Part shown: positions 24,631-59,524 of the stretch, piece by piece
Layout: every line of letters begins with the position of its first letter
Numbering within the stretch: the stretch's first letter is position 1
DNA from: Oncomelania hupensis
Lineage: Eukaryota > Mollusca > Gastropoda > Littorinimorpha > Pomatiopsidae
Assembly: GCA_036898135.1 (NCBI GenBank)
Contig: CM072511.1
Location: 27,954,110-28,018,109, forward strand
Direction of reading: 5' to 3'
Length of the DNA stretch: 64,000 nucleotides
Notes under the pieces: model-generated
What the model was told of the DNA's origin: nothing
The model's input: only the letters and a program-made list of their open reading frames with translations
The model's database searches: none
Made by a program: the position numbers and the translations under genes

Positions 24631-25072
24631 TTTAGAATGGGTACAACGCTGTCCTTGATGTTTCCAACTGCTTTCAAAAACTAGATTTTATCAGATTATA
24701 TCTGATTATTTTCCAGCAAATTAGCATGCATAAACACTTTTTTAGAATGGGTACAACGCTGTCCTTGATGTTTCCAACTGCTTTCGAAAACTAGATTTTA
24801 TCAGATTATATCTGATTATTCTCCAGCAAATTAGCATGCACAAACACTTTTTTTTAGAATGGGTACAACGCTGTCCTTGATTTTGCCAACTGCTTTCGAA
24901 AACTAGATTTTATCAGATTATATCTGATTATTCTCCAGCAAATTAGCATGCACAAACACTTTTTTAGAATGGGTACAACGCTGTCCTTGATGTTGCCAAC
25001 TGCTTTTGAAAACTAGATTTTATCAGATTATATCTGATTATACTCCAGCAAATTAGCATGCACAAACACTTT
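24631..25072. repeat. four-unit tandem repeat, 110-112 bp units
   Basis: Units begin TTTAGAATGGGTACAACGCT at 24631, 24741, 24853 and 24963 and are more than 95 percent alike. Each carries the inverted repeat ATCAGAT-TAT-ATCTGAT. Confidence 0.95.
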
Positions 25073-25150
25073 AATATAAAAACTAAAAACAACTTTTGAT
25101 CCTTCGGTGCAGAGAGAGAAGCAAATGCAAGGTGCTACACCAAAATTCAC

Positions 25151-25399
25151 CCAATGCAGTGCTTCAGATTGTTGGTGCGCCCGCGCCATTGGCGCATATT
25201 TTATCAGAATGGCGCGTAACAGTCAACGTGAATGCGCCAGCCTGGCGCGTCATAAAAATCAAGAAGGACTAGGTGAACATACGATACGAATACCTTCGAT
25301 TGTCAATGACCCATCTTTTTCAAAATTGACCCATCATTTTGCATGGCCATGGGTCATTGGGCCCATGATGTCTGAAAACAATCTGAAGCACTGCCAATG
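25151..25399. mobile_element. 237-bp hAT-like MITE with 17-bp perfect TIRs
   Basis: CAGTGCTTCAGATTGTT (25157-25173) and its exact complement (25377-25393) are flanked by CCAATG on each side (25151-25156, 25394-25399). The CAGTG start suits hAT. The interior is GC-rich (GCGCC/GGCGC motifs), unlike its surroundings. Confidence 0.85.
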
Positions 25400-25763
25400 G
25401 TATAAAAGCTCACATCAAATCCACTGTTCTATATCAAACGTGTTAAATTTCTGCATCAAGAAACTCCAGATGTGTGAAGGAAAATACAATGCTCAAACAT
25501 GCAGTGAACTGCCCAGTATAGAAGCTCAAACATGCAGGGAATTAATTATTATAGCTGCCTTTGCAGCTTGCAAGAGGGGAATGTCGCCTGTGTCCTCAAT
25601 GACAAGCTCCCTTAATCATAGCACCAAGAGAATTGATAGTAAAAAAACGCTGGCGATGATAGCATCAGAGTTAAACTGTCAACATTACCATTACTTTGTT
25701 CCAGATGTGACAGTAACTAACGTCACAACAAATTCTAGTTCATTCAAATGCACACTGATCTGA

Positions 25764-26536
25764 GTAATTGTTTGTCATTACTGATATATATTTATATATG
25801 TTGCTACAAGTGTAACAGTGACTTTAATACACACCATGTCGTATGCACAGTGACTACCAGCAATCTTCTTCTGCTTATGTTTAAAATCACCTCCTTTATA
25901 GGTAGTCGCAATGTATTATGAATTTTGTTATTTGTGTTTTATTTTGCTTGCTTATCAGAACAGAAAGCTGTTCCGCTCTTTGTCCCAATAACCTAGGATC
26001 GGTCTTTTTCACCTGTTCTTACTTTTTGTTTATGGCTCCTGTTCTTCCTTTCCAGCAACCAGTAGCAGCTATTAGCCACTGAAAGCGAACCAAAGGTTCC
26101 ATCTGACACACACAACAAACTTGGTAAACCCCATTCTGTTTCCACAATGGACAAACCCTTCCAAAAAACAACAATGTGTTCTTTACCAGCAGCAACTAGC
26201 AAAATATCACATCAGTCCAAGAACTGGGGTTGGACAAGAATAATGTACAAGTTCTATACAACCACACACAAAGCCTGCATGAGTACCTTGGTGGAGAGAC
26301 AAAACACCAGCTTTTTTTGGCAAGTGGATCATAAAGGACGAAGATTTATTTTTTTCTTCCTTTTTCATTGAGGTGTTGAGTGCTTTCATAGACTGTGTTT
26401 GCTTTGTGACTTGCCTTCAGCACCACCCGCACTGCCTGTCTCGGGTCTGACGTGCCTTAGGTCTGCTTTAGGTCCACGCATCCTTGAGGTTTAGCTATTT
26501 ACATTCCACATTAATATAACCACGGACAGAAGAACT
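25764..26536 (-). other. probable par-3 3' UTR and flank
   Basis: No ORF of interest follows the stop codon. A candidate AATAAA lies 187 nt downstream of the stop. The extent of the UTR cannot be told from sequence. Confidence 0.4.
26345..26350 (-). terminator. candidate polyadenylation signal of par-3
   Basis: AATAAA on the minus strand 187 nt past the stop codon. It is the first canonical hexamer I noticed downstream of the stop; the genome is AT-rich, so chance is possible and longer 3' UTR forms cannot be excluded. Confidence 0.35.
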
Positions 26537-48574
<22,038 letters not shown>

Positions 48575-48870
48575 CTGTTTTACAGCAAAGGGCGCAACAG
48601 CATTTCAATGCGGCAGAAAATTCCATGTTCAAATTTGTTGAAGAAGCAACAGGGTGACAATGGAGTCAGACAAACATTTACAAATAAAACAACAATGAAT
48701 ATTAAACAAGAGTTGGAGTGAAATCCACTGTCAACGTTTGTAAACAGTAAAATTATAGATGAGAGAAGAAAAACAAATACCGACTGCAAAAAAGCACAAA
48801 TAAATATTTGAAAAATAACATTTATTTGAAGTTAAAACATTTGAACACCATAATTTATTTTGTATAAGAT

Positions 48871-49136
48871 AAAGTAGGGAGGGAGAGAGAGAGAGTGAGT
48901 GAGAGAGAGAAAGAAGGAAAGAGATAGGGGAGGGAGAGAATGGGGGAGAGAGCGGGAGAAATAGAGGGGGGGAGAAAGAGAGATGGGAAGAGTAAGAGAG
49001 AGAAGGAGAGGGAGAGAGGGGGGGAGGGAGAGAGGGGGGGAGGGAGAGAGGGGGAGGGAGAGAGGGGGGAGAGAGAAATGGGGAGGGAGAGAAAGCTAGA
49101 GAAAGAGAGAAGGGGAGAAAAAGAGAGGGGAGAGTA

Positions 49137-49207
<71 letters not shown>

Positions 49208-49270
49208 AGGAGATAACAGGAGGGAAAGGGATGAGAGTAAGGAAAGAAGATGAAGGAAGGAAGGAAAGGG
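48871..49270. repeat. 400-bp purine-only tract
   Basis: Almost uninterrupted A/G on plus, with (GA)n and GGGGGA-type blocks; a pure (GA)n core lies at 49139-49204. ORFs through it (poly Leu-Ser or Arg-Glu) are artefacts. Confidence 0.95.
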
Positions 49271-49779
49271 GGAGGAAGGAAGCATGAAATCACCTGCCTG
49301 AGCATCAGGCATGGCCTGGGAAACAAATCATCTGAGAAACAAAAGAGGACAGGGCCAGGCATTGAAAAGGGTCGTAAAATGAACCCACAATACACCCAAA
49401 CGCGGGAGAAGAGGAATCAATGAAGACAAACAGGATCAATGAAAGCAAGCGTTGATAACAAGGGGCGAATGCAATCCCGGACCACGTGCACACCCACAGT
49501 AACGTGCACACTCTTCCACCTACTTCTCCTCTTTCCTACCCAAATGCAGGCGTAGAAAACAATCAGCCAGTGCAATCCCATCTGTCTACGTTCATAGCCA
49601 CTGAATTTCATAGTATTATGGTAAAATTCTTCCTCGACCTCCATCTCTCCCTCCCCCCCCCTTCTCCTCTCTCCCTCATCTTGCTGCTCAAAAGAAAGAG
49701 GAAGAAGAAAAAAAGAAGGTAATAAGCAACCACGAAAGAAACTGAAAAGAGTGAAAGGAGATGGGGAGAGAAACGTGGT

Positions 49780-49812
49780 GGGTGAGAAAGAGAGAGAGGG
49801 AGAGAGAGAAAG

Positions 49813-49873
<61 letters not shown>

Positions 49874-50105
49874 GAGAGAGAAAAAGAGGGAGAGAGAAAG
49901 GGAGAGAGAGAAAAAGAGCGAGAGAGGGAGGGAGAAAGAGAAGGATAGCGGGAGAGAGAGAAAGAGAGGGAGAGAAAGAGAGGGAGAAAAAGAGAGGGAG
50001 AGAGAGAAAGAAAGACGGGGGGGGGGGGGAGGAGAGAAAGAGAGAGAGGGGAGATAGATGAGGGGAGAGGGTGGTTAAGAGAAAGACAGAGAGAGAGGAG
50101 GCGGG
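49780..50105. repeat. 325-bp purine-rich (GA)n tract
   Basis: GA repeats with AAAG and GGGG interruptions, again purines on plus. Confidence 0.95.
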
Positions 50106-50544
50106 GGCGGAGGGGGATTGCAGATGATGATAACTGGCGTTGAAATCAATCACAGCTACGTGCAGATTTACATTCTATTTGCTACTTATCCACAGACAGA
50201 CAGACAGACCAGAGGAAATAAAGAAAAAGAATAAAGGACGAGAGCAGGCAAAGAGGAAGAGATATAAAGGCAGGAAGAAAGAACGACTGACAAGCAGCAC
50301 GGGTATAGGACCAAAGATAGTGGTTGATCCATGGAATATAGTGTAGCTGCAGAAAAGAACTTTGGAGTAGTAGTCATAAAAAGAACTTTTTCGGTCACAC
50401 TAAGGACCAATAAACTAAATTCTTCACCTGGAATTGTGCTAATCTCCAATGCTAGTTGAGTAGTCTATTACTACCTGAATTATGGACATAAAAAACATGG
50501 TGTACTTCCTGACCGCTACATGTATACATGTGTGTGTGTGTCTT

Positions 50545-50811
50545 CTTTCTATCCTATCCTGCAGCTCAAAGATCGTAGGGGCACCACAGATGATCGTTTA
50601 ACCAGCGTACTCCATCTTTCTCTGTCCTCAGCAACCCTCATGGCTTCGCTCAGTGTCAAACCAGTCCATTCTCGAATGTTGTCCTCCCACCTCTTTTTCT
50701 GTCTCCCTCTTCTTCTGCCTCCTTGCACGGTGCCTTGCAGGATGGTCTTTGCAAGGCCTGATGCTCTGGTGATATGGCCATACCATCGGAGTTTCCCTTT
50801 CTTCACCACCC
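50545..50811 (-). pseudogene. RTE-like LINE 3' end fragment
   Basis: It matches the 3' end of the LINE at 8.66 kb: minus-strand LRWYGHITRASGLAKTI, GGRRRGRQKKRWEDNIR and EWTGLTLSEAM are intact in frame. The tail is GGATAGGATAG (50545-50556). It is 5' truncated exactly where a (GT)n array starts. Confidence 0.9.
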
Positions 50812-50880
50812 TGTGTGTGTGTGTGTGTGTGTGCGGGTGGGGTGCGTGGGTGTGAGTGTGTGTGTGTGTGTGTTGTGTGT
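50812..50880. repeat. (GT)n tract
   Basis: About 70 bp of GT repeats with a GCGGGTGGGGTGCG interruption, at the 5' truncation point of the LINE fragment. Confidence 0.92.
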
Positions 50881-51653
50881 ACCAACAAGTACTCACTTGC
50901 TGCCCGATCTACAGTGTGTATACACTCCTCCACGTTATAGCAAACAATTCTCTCTTTGCCTCCGACATAAATTCAACACAAGATGGCGTACGACAATGTT
51001 TACCAAAGGCAAACATCTCAAGTTCCGCCGTGACAAGTTTCCCACCAAGAAATACTACAGACATTTGTATTGTAACGACGCTTTTATAGTTAGTTGACAA
51101 ACGCTTCTTCTTGACCCGACATTAGTCGGTATACTTTGTCAAGAAAATTACAATGAGCAATGCCCACGAGGGATGCTCTACAACAATTTACGGTAAATTC
51201 GCATGGTGAGGTAATACTGCCGTTTTTCATGATAATAATTTCTTCTAAACTGTCCAAAATCATGAATCTTTCAAGTAGCGTATGAATATTTACAAAAGTG
51301 TTGACAGAAGAGGCGTAGAATAAGCCGCGGGGACTTGGGGGAAGAAAAAAAACCACGAAAACACACACACACGCCCAAAACCCTTCGATCTACTACTACT
51401 ACTGAATATGCAATAGGTTACAGCACACGACAGGCGGGGGATGTTGGGAGGGGAGCTGTGGGGGGAGGGGTGTGTGGGGAGAGGGAAGGGAGATAGAGAG
51501 GAAGTAAAACCAAACTCTTGCTATAATAGTGTTTTGCTAAATGTTGACTCTTGTTTGGGGTTACTGAACAGCTGAATAAGATAATTAGATAAAGAAATAA
51601 CTTCGTTCTTAGTGTTATTAATGCCCTATTACGACATAATTATCGTTATCGTC

Positions 51654-51882
<229 letters not shown>

Positions 51883-53927
51883 CACGCACCCTCCGCCGGA
51901 TAATTCCCAGCGAAGTTAAACGCCCTGGTGAATAAGTTTTGTTTCACTGAATTCTAATCCAGTTCTTCTCCCATCAAATAAAATCCTGAGGCAAATGCTT
52001 GGATCTATACCTTCGCCCTTCTGGCTCCCTCTCAGGGTCTCCCTTACTGCCAATGCAAATAAAGTGTTGGGAGGGAGCATGGGAGCTGAAAACCTCAGCA
52101 TCAGAGACTGCAAAATCGTCGTGCATAAGTTGAGAGAACGCTAAGTCTGGATTAAATCCAGGACAACGCAATCGCTTATAGTGCGATTTGGACTGGGACA
52201 ACGACTATTGTCTAGGACAAAGTTGTCCAGGGCCGCTTCATGCGTCCGACCAACCTATTAGCCCCCGATTGATAGATCTCTAGCGCTCAGTTTGCTCCAT
52301 GCTCTTATAACAGAACAAATTAATGGAAGGAAGTGCTCGAGTTAGAAGACTTGTTCACATAAAAAGAATGCTAGACAATCGATACTTTACGTTTCTCTCT
52401 CTTTCTCCAATGGCTTCAGTCTCTAGGTGTTTTGAACAATGTTTTTCCTAGTACAATATCTACTGATGGAAAGAAAAGGGTCAGAAGTTCCGGAGACCAC
52501 AGATTGCATATACCACAAAAGGCCAAAAATTCTGTTTATCAAAGAAATTGAGACCAAGGTTTGTTAATATCAGAAAAGGACCAAAAAAATCCGTTTATCA
52601 AAGAAAAGATCAGTGGAAAATTCTGTTTATCGCTTGTCCAATGATGACGGACATTGCTGACACAGATAGCACAGCAAAGCTACACCACCTCCCCTCCCCT
52701 TCCCTCCCCCCAACCCACATCACTTACAAGAGCAGTTGTAAATAGCCACGTACTAATAACTATTTGAAATTTTCTCATGCTTATTTTTTAGTGCCGTGTT
52801 TCTGTATTGGTATCTTGTCATCTTCATGTAATTTAGGTGCAAGTGTGTATTAGTGTGCTTGAATTGTTAATGCGAAAGAATGTATATGTGTGCGCCTTGA
52901 GTCAACTTGTGGTGAGATATGTGCGCGTTATAAGTTCCCGTATTATTAAGTTTAACGACACACTGATAGCAAATCAATTTATATGGTACAATAATTATGG
53001 AAAAGCATTATTTTTCTCTTCGCTCTTTGCGTTAACAACTGCACAGGCTGTGTTCTTCGAAACCCACTTAGTAGCAACAGATCCTTGTACAATCACGTTG
53101 TAGCAGCAGAGATATTGTGAATTTGATAAAGTCGTATATTAACATGCACTTTGAATGTATGATTAGGAAGATTGTATTATCTCTCTTTATGGAGCTTACT
53201 TATTACATTGTTGTAAGCTTATTCAATTTTCTTTCCCACTCCCCCCCCCCACCCCCCTCCATCTTAACAAGCTTAATGTCGCCATATATGACTGTGTTGA
53301 TTGTGATACAATTTATTAAATGTGTGTTCCTTGTGCATTGCAAGTCACTTGTATCTGAATCTGAACCACTACATAGTGCTATTATCGAGTACTTTGCACG
53401 CAATTAATATGGTAATGGTATGATCGGGAAAAGCGTTTTCTTGCTCTGTGTGGCTCTTATAAACTCAATTTCCTGTAAACCATATTTGGGACAACTTGAT
53501 GCTGTGACAAAATATAATTATTATCTAGCACATACTTGTTTTTAAAAGTCAGTTTCCGCTTTGTTAGAACTTGATGCTATGACAAAAGATTCGCACAACG
53601 CACGTTACTAAACCAATGCCGCAATGGCAAAGCCATTTCAGCTGCTGGACCAGGAGGTATTATTTATCTTACGCTCTAATCATGCATAGGATCGACATTT
53701 AGCTAGCAGTGCGTACAGTGATAACCCTGTTTGACTGGCTGTAGTGGTTCATCAACTGAAGCAATGCACAAGTTGGATGCTTATAGCTCTAGAGCAAAAC
53801 GATAAATAGCACAAAGGCTTTATAAGTATGAGAGAATGACAGAACTTTCTACCGCTTTGCTAAAGAGGATCCGTTATACATGTACAAGCTTCCAACTTGC
53901 GTAATGCAGTTGTGTTCATCACAACAC

Positions 53928-53929
<2 letters not shown>

Positions 53930-54005
<76 letters not shown>

Positions 54006-54030
54006 TTATAAGGCGCTTTTCCTAATAAAA
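53930..54030. repeat. (TAA)n tract with L2-like 3' end
   Basis: About 24 TAA units followed by GATTATAAGGCGCTTTTCCT. The GGCGC(C/T)TTATAA-type junction parallels the L2-like tails at 22.1 and 61.7 kb, so this is probably another retroposon 3' end on the minus strand. Confidence 0.55.
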
Positions 54031-56094
54031 AAACAGTTCAAAGTGCTCCCTCACGCATTCATACACTCATTAAACATTAGTGCAATACAAAAAGAGAAGG
54101 GTAGGGGGGCAGTTCAAATCAAAGCGGGAGGGGCTGTAATAAACAAAGCACACACACACACGAACGCACACAAACGCGCGCGCGCACACACACACGTGAG
54201 TCAAGCAATAACTATGCTTTCACATTGGCATACATAATTATGCAATTTCTTAGTACGTAATCTAAACAACATCATGCACTGCTTATACAACGAAAGAAAG
54301 GATCCAGTTATACAAGCGTTTGAAAGGGTGAAACGAACAGGGGAACGAAACATGATACAACCACACACAAGATATAAAAGTACTGAGTGAGAGGGATGCG
54401 TTCTGTAGTGAGGACGTTAGCGTATCCCAGATACGAGCGCCTGTGCAACCACCACAACTACCCGTGCAGCTGTGACTGGTTAGATGGCTCTCCTTAAAAA
54501 TGGGCAAGGTAAACTGCGAAGGAGAGAGGTGGGTACCACCACCTTCTTAAAGCTGTTACTATACTGAAGAGAGGGAAATCAATGTCTCTTTCATTGATCT
54601 CTGGCATTCAAGTGTGACAAAGGTGTATGAGGTATGTGTAAGTACAGTACAGATTTAAAAAAAAAATAAACAAAATAAAAGACCCCGAAACCCTAAAATT
54701 TATTTTATTTTTTAAATGTAAGTGTCTAAACACACACCAACACACAACATAAAAATAGAATTGTCGTTTATTTTTGCATGCTCTATATTTATTAATTCAT
54801 TAGATGCGACACAAAAGGTCAATTCCTCTGACGGTAATACAGATTTGTTGAATTGAATTGAATTGAATCCTCTTCTTAACGACCAAAAAGTTACGGATCA
54901 AAGAAAATTTTAAAAATATTTTTTTCTGGAACCTGAATAAAAGACCGGCCAAGCTATGTAAAGTCTTACTGTAAATCTAAGGCGACTTTTAAAACCATTA
55001 GCAGAAAGAATAAAGCAGCAGCAGCAGAGGCAATCGACAGATCGGTGAGGTCTTATTGTAAAATCTCTGGTGACATTTACACTCGGCACCACACCATAGT
55101 TTGCCAATAGTGCAGTGAAAACTTGCGTCATAACAGGATAACAGCAACAAAAAACAAAACAGAGAAGGTTGGGGAAATTAGGTTTTCCTGTGAATATCAG
55201 AAACTGCTGTTAAACACAGCGCAAAACAAAAATGTCTGTTTATAATGTTCGTGAATAAATTACAAGTGGTGTTAGAGTGGTCTCTTCTGCCAATAGGAAA
55301 TACTTATAAAGAAGGAAGTACTTACAAAAAAAAATCCCAACAAAACAACTACATGTACAACGAAGACACTGACTGACAACGAACATACTTTTAAAACTAA
55401 GGACTGACTTTGAAATGATCAGATTGCATGAGCTATCGCAATCCGAGTCATACCTGTACGTGTATACTGATTGAACAGAGAGCAACAATATTGATACCAT
55501 ACCATCTAGCTTACTTTCACTGGCCATTAGTATCATAAAGAGGGAAATTTTGCAGTTTTAGGAGGGTCACGAGATGGGCGCATCCACTCTCGGAGACCAG
55601 TGGAGGCAAAACCCCATCTCCACACTGATCCAGGGTACCACAGTCTGTTGGCATAAATCCCGAAAGTTGTCGAGCGTAGGCAGATTTCTGACAATCAATA
55701 TGGTCTCTATACTACCCTAAACGATTTTTTGGTCTGATGCATGCAACGGTCCTAAACAAGTTGGCCTTAATTAACATTAAAAACGCAAAACGACTTGTAA
55801 GGGATAATTTGTCCCAAGTTTAGTCCCAGACTGCTTCAGTGCTTGTTATCTGTGTCCATGCACCGCTGTGCGGATTCCCAGTGACAGAAGAGTCTTCTTT
55901 CCAGCGAGGGAAGGGTCTTGAAGTTAAATGTTTTATTTGCCGATCCACTCTTTGTTTGTTTGTTTGTTTGGGTAGATTTACGTCCCCGAGAGACATGGGT
56001 CAGCGTACTGAAGAGCTCTGGTTGTTATGTGCTCAATATTAGAACACAAAACTTTACTCTAAGGGAAGGTGGGTTATGTATTATTTAGTTATTT

Positions 56095-56400
56095 ATTTAA
56101 TCGTACTTATATAGCGCTTATCCAGCTCAAGAGCTGCTCAAGGCGCTGGCCGATACAGGCTCTAACTCAAGCCGTCCGAGGCGCCAACTTGCAGCCTTTG
56201 GGCGCACCAGACAACTGAGCACAATCCTGGGCAGCCAGGGATTTGAGAGAAGGACCTAGGTGCATGCTGGGTGTGTTCTTGTCACCGGCACTCACCCATC
56301 TAGGACATGAGCGTCAGGATCTTTAAAGTCCGTTATTATGGAATGTATGCGACACAGACTAGACCTCGGTTTATACTCTCATCCGAAAGAGTGGGTGGGT
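56095..56400 (-). repeat. tRNA-like SINE, copy S2
   Basis: Reverse complement of S1 over about 250 bp: TATATAGCGCTTATCCAGCT, CAAGAGCTGCTCAAGGCGCT, CAGACAACTGAGCACAATCC and TTTATACTCTCATCC are shared. The B-box is degraded here. Confidence 0.65.
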
Positions 56401-57309
56401 TATGTATGGGCGAGTGGGTTGTCTGAGTGCAGACACCAGCAGACGACTAATAAATGTCCACTTCATACGCCCCCAAAACATGTAAGTTACGTTATAGGAG
56501 TCATCTACGGCAACATAGGCTTCTTTCAATTCGTATTCCCCACCCCCACCCCACTCCACCCCTCCCCTCCAAAAAAAAATAAAATAAACTACCTTCAACG
56601 TGAGATAACACTACAGTCAAAACACAAACAGCTGGCCACGACATCAAAATACGAATGCGCCTGACAACTGTGATAAACCCCAGGCTAAAAATAGTAACAA
56701 TAGGTGATGTGCCCTTGAACCAAAGCCATCAGATAGTAGCATCGATTTCACCAACGACCATAAAATAAAACATTCATTAGGCTTTAGGCTACACTGAGCC
56801 GTTTCACTGCACTACTACTAGTGAAGGGAAATCTTAATATTGATTACCACAGGGCCCTGCTATCGTCCGAGTAAATGGTGCATTATTTAACTCAATAAAC
56901 GTGCAGCTGTTCGGCCACACCACAAAGCTACAAAATTGTTCGAATGGTCACACACGGTTGACCCTGCTTTAGTTTGACAATCTTGTAGATCTTTGTAAGT
57001 CAAAGCCAGCGATGCATTATTTCGCACAGATAAACCTCTGAATACGCAGTGTACCTATATGATCACGCATGACGGACTCTGCCTATGACGTCGCTCATGG
57101 GAAATAAATCGACGGCCAAGAGTACATGTCAGCCAAAGACAACTGTGCACCGTTTAGTCGATAAACAGGGCAGACATACGGTTACACCTGGCTGTGATCT
57201 CCAAATGCTTCGAACTACACACACCGTCCAGTCAGTCTACACAAGAGACCCCGGCGGGCCACATGAGATGTCCAAGACAAGAGCAAAGTGGGATGCTGTC
57301 TACACTAAA

Positions 57310-57440
57310 AGAGATTTCTCTTGTATAGCGCACTTACAAGCTCAGAGAGCTTCTCAAGGCGCTGGCCCGTAATATCCAGCAATCACAAAATAGTTGGATT
57401 TGAACCCACGTCGCCCAAGACGCACTCACATAAGTCATGC
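57310..57440 (-). repeat. tRNA-like SINE fragment S3
   Basis: On minus, a good B-box (GGTTCAAATCC, about 57407-57397) is followed by the same tail as S1/S2 (CCAGCGCCTTGAGAAGCTCT, then GCGCTATACAAGAG). Only the tRNA-like 3' half and tail are recognisable. Confidence 0.6.
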
Positions 57441-58069
57441 GCTAAATGCATTATAAGTAGTGTAGACAAAGGCACACTCCGCTAACTTACAGACCCATAC
57501 GGACGCCTAGGTCCAAGAGTAAGGGTAATAAAACATCCTTCATCCCGAACCAATAAAAGACTAGTGTTTTGGATATTAAGAAGATTAAAAAGACTGACTG
57601 ACAAGACCGCAAACTAGTAGTACCATACAGTCTACCAGACATGAAAAAGGAGGGAGCGAGGAGTGGGAGGTAGGGAGGGGGATGCTGTGCATGACGTGGG
57701 AGATAAGACAAGGGCTATGTAATACGGGTGAAAGAGTCAACAGGAGAAGGAGGGATGGGTGGGTGAGTGAGGGGAGTGGGGGAGTTGTAAGACGAATAAA
57801 CGAAGGCAAAGTATCCGGTACTGTTGGGTACCAAGAAACATTCAAACTATGCAGGTGACGGATCAAGAAGAAGGGCGATTGCACGGAGCAAAGCAAAATA
57901 TTACGAAACAGCAAATAATGGAGAAGACGTGCGCTGCTGGGAGGGCTGAGTGACGGTGGATAGGGAGGAGGAGGAGGAGGAGAAGAAGAAGAAGCGATCA
58001 GTCTCTATGGGTCCAAGAGGTCGTGTGATTTGAAGGTCGGCCTCATCCAAAACCAGCGAGAGAGCGAGA

Positions 58070-58071
<2 letters not shown>

Positions 58072-58135
<64 letters not shown>
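58072..58135. repeat. (AG)n microsatellite
   Basis: About 31 AG units, purine on plus. A (GGA)n/(GAA)n stretch precedes it at 57963-57995. Confidence 0.95.
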
Positions 58136-58136
<1 letters not shown>

Positions 58137-58660
58137 GGTGGGGGTAGGAGGTGGGTGGGCAGTGGCGTAAAAGGAGATTTGGCCTTGCAATTGCATCATT
58201 GCATCATCTTGACTGGCTTGGTTATTCACATCAGCTGTGGCGATGCTCATCGTCGTCACCATCGTCAGAAACTGCAGCAGCTTCCCGAAGACGGTAATGA
58301 GAATATAGACAACGGTTATTTATCACAAAAAAGCTTGCTCTTGCTGTAGTACTCAACATTTTTCTTTAATTTAATTTTTTTTAATAGAGTATACACATTG
58401 CCTTCTGTTCATGACTGGATTATCATCTGCACTAACAACATTCAAAAATCCGATTTAATTCTCTGGCCAAGGTGTTCAGTGGGCAACCTGAAGTAGCTCG
58501 GAGAACGGAGAAACAAAAGTAGAAGAAGGTAAGCGAACAAAAAAAAAAGAAAAAAAAAGAAAAGATATCTTATAACCAGTTCGCGGGCATGGGGTGGAGT
58601 TGGGGTAGAGATGGGTAGAAGGAGGGAGAGAAAGAGAGAAAGAGAATTATGTTTGTTTGT

Positions 58661-58713
58661 TTATCAGTTTATAGTCCCCTCTCTTCCCGTAAGGATTTTC
58701 AGAGAGGAGACTC
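58661..58713. repeat. short hairpin repeat H2
   Basis: TATCAGTTTATAGTCCCCTC...CAGAGAGGAGACTC, nearly identical to H1 and in the same orientation. Confidence 0.75.
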
Positions 58714-58827
58714 AGAGAATTATGAAGAGCAAATGCCTAATTGAGAATCAACTCCCTGGGACTGTGTGTGTCTGTAAACATGTGCGTGTGCCTAAATGAA
58801 AATGGAAGGCAAAAACAGATGCGGATG

Positions 58828-58829
58828 GG

Positions 58830-58908
<79 letters not shown>
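58828..58908. repeat. (GA)n microsatellite
   Basis: About 40 GA units with one AAAG interruption near the start. Confidence 0.95.
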
Positions 58909-58909
<1 letters not shown>

Positions 58910-59524
58910 CGCCAAGGCCTAGCTAGGCTAGCTGTGGGTAACGGTTAGCGGGAAGGCCAGTAGAACCAGAAATGATCAATACCATGGCAGACCTCAAGAG
59001 CTGCCACACAGCAACAACCAACCAGGGGCCTCGCCCCCAGCCCGCTCCTTCAACAGATTGACTATTATTCCGAACTGGAACGCTTGGGAGAAGGATGGAG
59101 AGGCCACTACTGCCGCTGTCACGTTCTTGCAAGGACATGGTGAATGAATAAGGTCTTTTTGGTCTTAGGCGATCTTACTGGCATTGCCAGGCTTTTAGGA
59201 ACGAGATTCCAGAATCTTTAAGAACGCGTCGACTTCACGAGTCCAACAGCTAGCCTCATTGATCATGCTCACATAGATCTAGATGGAAAATGACGCTCCA
59301 TAACTCTTAGTCATATTGGAATGATTCAGTTAACGAAAACACTAATGGAGCGCGTAGGGAATGAAAAAATAACCGCTACTGAGTCTGAACTGGTGGGATG
59401 AACATGTTAAAACGCAATTACATGAATTCTGTGGCAAATCATTAACTTTGGAATCAACACTGGTCGGCATAGTTACTACGCGAACTAATTTAACCCTCTA
59501 GAGTTTTGAGTTTAAAAGTGCATA

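Noticed and set aside
25107..25763. 218-residue plus-strand ORF, the longest outside par-3
   Set aside because: Its first part runs straight through the TIR element at 25151-25399, and the rest has no domain or compositional sign of coding.
50909..51100. Minus- and plus-strand ORFs around 51.0 kb (for example plus-strand KFRRDKFPTKKYYRHLY)
   Set aside because: Suggestive basic stretch but too short, with no recognisable family or splice context.
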